From assembly GCA_029856625.1 (NCBI GenBank), contig JAHKLG010000070.1:1-6917 (forward strand): 6,917 bases of DNA, written 5' to 3'. Below are positions 3,595 through 6,917 of this stretch, piece by piece. This DNA comes from Candidatus Njordarchaeota archaeon (GTDB taxonomy: Archaea > Asgardarchaeota > Njordarchaeia > Njordarchaeales > Njordarchaeaceae). Positions within the stretch are counted from its first letter, which is position 1. Each line of letters opens with the position of its first letter. Made by a program: the position numbers and the translations under genes. A model generated the notes under the pieces. The model made no database searches. It saw nothing but the letters and a program-made list of their open reading frames with translations, and was not told the DNA's origin.

Positions 3595-5577
3595 TTAAGA
3601 AGGAGTCCATCTTATGATCCTAAATGCTTTGACTCCGAAGTTCTCTCTTATAAAGTCTTCTATTCCTCTCACTAGTTCTCTAGCTCTACGTGCTCTACTA
3701 ATAGCTTCTTCTATAGTATCCTTACTTACAATTTCATAAACCCATGCAAGTTTGTTTGTTCCTCCTCTAAGAACTCTCCCTACGCGCTGAATGAACTCTC
3801 TGACTTGCTTAGATCCTCCAGCTATGATTGCTACACTTGCATCTCCAACATCCAATCCTTCCTCTCCTTTCTTAACCAAGACCAATGCTCTTATTTTTCC
3901 TTCCACGAAGTCTCTCGATATTCTCTTTTCCTCACTCTCACTAGTTTTTGCTGTAAGCACCGCCACGGGGATAATATCTTTTATCGCTGAAGCTACCATT
4001 TCAGCAAAGTTTATGCTTCCCGTAAAAATGAATATTTTGTCGTCTTTATGTCTCTTTACAATTTCTCTAATTACTCCTATCTTCTCTGGATTATCTCGTG
4101 CAATTTCAATAAGTTTATTTATCTTTTTCTTTCTATCAAGTTCATCACGAGCCTTCTCAAGCTCTTTTTCAGTTGCCTCATAGACTGGTCTTAACTCTGG
4201 GGGTAGTGGAACTAATATTTTTCTAACCGCAAGAGGAGCCAATACCCCCCGCCTTACCAGTTCTGCATAATCAATTTTATACGCAACTTCACCAGCTAAT
4301 TGGAAGAGGAGTATTTCATTATTATCGAATCTTTTGGGGGTTGCTGATAAGGCCATTCTAAAAGGTGCTCTTATAAAAAGAGCTGAATCCTTAAATGTTT
4401 TAGCTGGTACATGATGGCCTTCATCGAATATGGCTAATGCAAAGCGAGTGGCAATTTTATTAATATTCTTTATACCTGATTGATACGTTGCAACGGTTAT
4501 ATCCTTGATAATTTTTTCTCCGGCCCCAAGGATACCAATTTCTTGTTTTGGAATACCAAGGAAGCGGGATATCCTATCCATCCATTGCCACAAGAGGATC
4601 TTGTTGGGAACAAAGATTATGGTCGGAATTTTAAGCTCAGCAATAGCCGCTAAGCCGATAAATGTTTTGCCACCACCAGTTGGAATGACTATTGTGCCTA
4701 AGTTTCCATTATTTTTCCATGCATTAATCGCCTCTTGTTGATGAGGCATTAGACTGAAATTTTGCTTAATATTTAATCGCAACTTCTTAGGTATGGGCAC
4801 GGCAATTTCTGCGTAAAAACCGTATTTTGCACAAATTTTTGGTAGCCAAGCAATGGAGTAGGCTGGTAATCTAACAATTATTTTCCCATCACGTCTATGT
4901 TCCTTGTAAAGAATTTCCTCTTTTAAAACCATTTCACTAGTCGATGGATCTGGAGAATAATATTTGATAATTCCCAATTTTCTTATTTCCTCATACATGT
5001 CTGCTGGGGCTAAGATTGGAATTTCGACTTCAATCCATTGAATACCATATTCCTTAATAATTACTTTTCGCTCAGCCATACTATTCCTTAGGTCGAGAAG
5101 AATACTCTTAAAGCCCTCTGGAAGCATCGGATCTCCTAATAGTTGAATGAGATACAGTACCTTCTCCGCAGGAAAACGAATGTAAGGGAATTCTATTTTC
5201 CCTAATTCGTTAACCTCCACAATCTTAAGACTTAGCTCGCCTCCAACTCTCTCTATAACTTTTTTATAATCGTAGTTCTTGACTGCTAGGAGAATATAGT
5301 TATTCTCGGAGAGGATACTCGGAATGTTTTTGATAATCTTGTTAATTGTAATTTTTAGCTCCCTAATAAACTGATCCTTATCTTCTAAAATGCTTAATAA
5401 GCCCTTTAGTAAGTCATCAAAATAAACAACTGCTCTCCAATCTAACTTAAGCACGTTTCTAACGTTATCTGGAACACCAAATCTTCGTAGATGATTATTA
5501 ACCCTTATATATTTGCTAATCTCAAGCTCGTTTGACTCTATTAATTGGTTCCCGATGCAGATCCTTATTCTTGGCAT
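3595..5577 (-). CDS. XPB/Ssl2-like superfamily 2 DNA helicase with a long N-terminal extension
   Basis: This 660-residue protein carries a complete SF2 helicase core. A Q-type PHQQEAINAW is at 278-287, Walker A PTGGGKT at 299-305, motif Ia IFVPNKILLWQW at 321-332, Walker B DEGHH at 385-389, and motif III SATP at 411-414. Motif IV IFIFTGS (515-521), motif V GEEGLDVGDA (571-580) and motif VI QRVGRVLR (597-604) follow. The motif V-VI region and the 'KFIFT'-type strand closely resemble archaeal XPB, a DNA-opening ATPase of repair and transcription. Differences: the XPB 'RED' triplet after SATP reads RFD (416-418). The N-terminal region is about 270 residues of unrecognised sequence, far more than the small damage-recognition domain of typical archaeal XPBs of about 450 residues. 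The usual nuclease partner gene bax1 is not downstream. ATG 5577 follows AGGGGCC at workable spacing. It is divergent from RPA. Confidence 0.85.
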   Translation of the reverse strand: MPRIRICIGNQLIESNELEISKYIRVNNHLRRFGVPDNVRNVLKLDWRAVVYFDDLLKGLLSILEDKDQFIRELKITINKIIKNIPSILSENNYILLAVKNYDYKKVIERVGGELSLKIVEVNELGKIEFPYIRFPAEKVLYLIQLLGDPMLPEGFKSILLDLRNSMAERKVIIKEYGIQWIEVEIPILAPADMYEEIRKLGIIKYYSPDPSTSEMVLKEEILYKEHRRDGKIIVRLPAYSIAWLPKICAKYGFYAEIAVPIPKKLRLNIKQNFSLMPHQQEAINAWKNNGNLGTIVIPTGGGKTFIGLAAIAELKIPTIIFVPNKILLWQWMDRISRFLGIPKQEIGILGAGEKIIKDITVATYQSGIKNINKIATRFALAIFDEGHHVPAKTFKDSALFIRAPFRMALSATPKRFDNNEILLFQLAGEVAYKIDYAELVRRGVLAPLAVRKILVPLPPELRPVYEATEKELEKARDELDRKKKINKLIEIARDNPEKIGVIREIVKRHKDDKIFIFTGSINFAEMVASAIKDIIPVAVLTAKTSESEEKRISRDFVEGKIRALVLVKKGEEGLDVGDASVAIIAGGSKQVREFIQRVGRVLRGGTNKLAWVYEIVSKDTIEEAISRARRARELVRGIEDFIRENFGVKAFRIIRWTPS

Positions 5578-5678
5578 TTACTGGCCCCTATTGAACTCTC
5601 CTTGTTCTAATTTTTCGTCACTACGAATCTTATAGTTTATATCATATCAAATTCTATTTTCCAAAATTATGATTAATA
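5578..5678. promoter_or_regulatory. Divergent promoter between the XPB-like helicase and RPA genes
   Basis: One AT-rich core at about 5632-5648 (TAGTTTATATCATATC on the plus strand; GATATAAACTATAAG on the minus strand) offers TATA boxes in both directions. For RPA it predicts a start near 5664, giving a very short leader. For the helicase it predicts a start near 5610, with AGGAGAG and AGGGG between that start and its ATG. Overlapping TATA elements suggest that expression of the two genes is linked, which is inference. Confidence 0.5.
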
Positions 5679-6542
5679 ATGATTATGTGTGACGGAAAAA
5701 TGAGTTCTGGGGATTATGAGGATATATGGGATATCGTTAAGAAATCTGTGCAAATTTCTAGACAGGAGTTTGATGAGCTTGTTGAGAAGATATATTCCAA
5801 AGCCCGAAATTTTCTGACAAAAAGAGCTGCTGCAATGATTGTTGCTCGAAATCTGGGGGTAGATACATCCCAAATTGCTTATACTCCCATAGTTGGCCGG
5901 CTTTTAGAAGTAGGACCAGTTAAGAAATCAAAATCCGCATCTGGAGAGACCCCTTATGTATTATTCACTGTTGTTAATGAAGAGGAACGCATCCCCTGTG
6001 TTGCTTTTGGTGAACATCATGTAAGTCTTCTCAGACAATCTGAGGATAAAGTCCTCATGATTAGAAAATACACCAAGGCTAAGTTGAGGAAATACACTCT
6101 GGTAAAGGTAACCGAAAATTCAATAATAGAAATCCTCGATGATTCTAAGCTTCCCCCAATTACGGACTTAAAACCAGCATGGGCTGACTCCCTGAAATTT
6201 ATGAAAGAAAATAGGGGAGCTTGGCTGGTAAAAGTCTTAGTGATTGACGAGAGCACTACAGAATACTTTGCATGCCCAATATGTGGCAAGAGTATGGAGC
6301 TACAAGATTCTGAATGGGTATGCCCAGAGCATGGAGATGTAGAACCAGAAGTAGAGAAAGTTTGGAGGTATGTAGTAAGTGATCGCTCAGGTACATTTCC
6401 TGCTGTATATTTTAAAGATCCCCCAGAGCCCTCCCTCTTAGATCGATTGGTAGTTCTCAAGGGATATTTTAGAGATGATGAACTTTACATTTCTAAGATA
6501 TACTGGGTATCAGAGAAGGAGGCTATAACCTTTGGAGAATAG
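5679..6542 (+). CDS. rpa: Archaeal replication protein A (RPA), OB-fold ssDNA-binding protein with zinc finger
   Basis: This 287-residue protein has the archaeal RPA plan. An N-terminal helical segment (about 14-60, DIVKKSVQISRQEFDELVEKI to IVARNLGVD) is typical of the family. It is followed by a first OB fold (about 68-155: YTPIVGRLLEVGPV to TENSIIEIL) and a second OB-like domain (about 180-278). The second domain includes a zinc ribbon with C199, C202, C215 and H218. The protein coats single-stranded DNA in replication, recombination and repair. Its place divergent to an XPB-like helicase fits a repair role. Start choice is open: ATG 5679 has no SD but lies close to the predicted transcription start. 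ATG 5700, just before SSGDYEDIW, has GTGTGACGG upstream and gives 280 residues. ATG 5685 is a third option. The fold call is firm; single-gene versus multi-subunit RPA cannot be told from this window. Confidence 0.9.
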   Translation: MIMCDGKMSSGDYEDIWDIVKKSVQISRQEFDELVEKIYSKARNFLTKRAAAMIVARNLGVDTSQIAYTPIVGRLLEVGPVKKSKSASGETPYVLFTVVNEEERIPCVAFGEHHVSLLRQSEDKVLMIRKYTKAKLRKYTLVKVTENSIIEILDDSKLPPITDLKPAWADSLKFMKENRGAWLVKVLVIDESTTEYFACPICGKSMELQDSEWVCPEHGDVEPEVEKVWRYVVSDRSGTFPAVYFKDPPEPSLLDRLVVLKGYFRDDELYISKIYWVSEKEAITFGE

Positions 6543-6550
6543 GTAAACTA

Positions 6551-6566
6551 TCGCCACCATTTTTAC
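6551..6566 (+). terminator. Probable T-run terminator after RPA
   Basis: CCACCATTTTTACTTT begins 8 bp after the RPA stop codon, with five consecutive Ts at 6560-6564. T-rich stretches of this kind end archaeal transcripts without needing a strong hairpin, and none is seen here. Confidence 0.35.
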
Positions 6567-6870
6567 TTTGAGAAAAAAGATAGATCTCTACTAATATGGG
6601 AAAGGAGACAAGACAAGAGTTTCAATTGGTGATTGATGAGTATCTGTTGATGTAAATATCCTTTCTTAGGGAATTCTAGAACTATTCTAAGTATTAACAA
6701 TAGCTAGCTTTACGTCTTTAATCCTCATCTTATCAAATCCTTAACAAATTAAATGCTTTCACCACCTAACACTTTCAAGAGAACCTATAAATAGAGAATA
6801 GCTATTGCTAGTGTAGGTTGAGGTATAAATAATTAGCCATTTTACCAACGTTTCTTGCCTTCAAAATTTT
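6567..6870. other. Gene-free AT-rich intergenic stretch with TATA-like elements
   Basis: No frame here looks coding. Two plus-strand TATA-like elements are present, CTATAAATA (6785-6793) and GTATAAATAA (6823-6832). CTATTTATAGG at the first site can also be read leftward and would serve a 13-codon minus-strand ORF (6728-6687, MRIKDVKLAIVNT) that ends too early to be a gene as it stands. The AATAGCTA word occurs twice (near 6699 and 6797), but no larger repeat is seen. Confidence 0.4.
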
Positions 6871-6885
6871 ACAAACCTTTAAATA
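6871..6885 (+). promoter_or_regulatory. Archaeal promoter probably driving a gene beyond the right edge
   Basis: ACAAACC (BRE position) followed by TTTAAATA (6878-6885) is close to consensus and predicts a start near 6908. That leaves only a few transcribed bases inside the window, so the gene served is not visible. TTTAAA is palindromic, so leftward use is possible but leads to nothing recognisable. Confidence 0.45.
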
Positions 6886-6917
6886 CCCTACTTAACGGCT
6901 TTTTCTCTTAGGCTTTC

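Noticed and set aside
4737..4757. TTGATGA followed by CTGA on the plus strand
   Set aside because: It lies inside the helicase coding region, with one box pair only and no C'/D' set; chance occurrence.
6625..6655. TTGATGAG...CTGT...TTGATGT on the plus strand as a C/D sRNA
   Set aside because: D boxes are not CUGA and the spacing is too short.

Overview
This window looks like chromosomal DNA from an archaeon, probably a thermophile. The evidence is an XPB-like SF2 helicase, an archaeal-type RPA single-stranded-DNA-binding protein, BRE/TATA-type promoters, Shine-Dalgarno sites of the GGTGAT kind, TTG/GTG starts, and an intact box C/D guide RNA. The protein genes are AT-rich, and short GC-rich islands stand out between them. 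In thermophilic archaea such islands usually mark structured RNA. I cannot fix the phylum from the sequence. No mobile element, CRISPR array, tRNA or rRNA is visible.

Layout. Positions 1-125 hold the promoter, leader and first codons of a leftward transcription unit that leaves the window. Next, leftward, are a ribbon-helix-helix regulator (126-308) and a 97-residue protein ending in a PCNA-interacting (PIP) box (392-685). Immediately upstream of that gene, on the same strand, is a box C/D sRNA (about 693-760). Rightward from the divergent promoter region are a GltD-like flavin/NAD(P) oxidoreductase (854-1894), an MJ0301-type metallo-beta-lactamase-fold protein (1907-2767) and an unrecognised 56-codon ORF (2790-2960), packed as an operon. 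Convergent to these is a leftward gene for a nucleotidyltransferase-like protein that seems to have lost its catalytic residues (3008-3358). It is preceded by a GC-rich leader (about 3371-3460) that folds into two GNRA-capped hairpins. Then comes a long leftward XPB-like helicase gene (3595-5577), divergently paired across about 100 bp with the rightward RPA gene (5679-6542). The last 375 bp contain no convincing gene, only TATA-like elements, one of which probably serves a gene beyond the right edge.

How the parts relate. RPA, the XPB-like helicase and the PIP-box protein point to a loose DNA replication/repair neighbourhood. The oxidoreductase and MBL-fold protein form a separate metabolic operon. 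The best candidates for new biology are the PIP-box small protein with a C/D sRNA embedded in its 5' leader, and the GNRA-capped leader RNA upstream of a gene that has no ordinary start codon at its apparent N-terminus.
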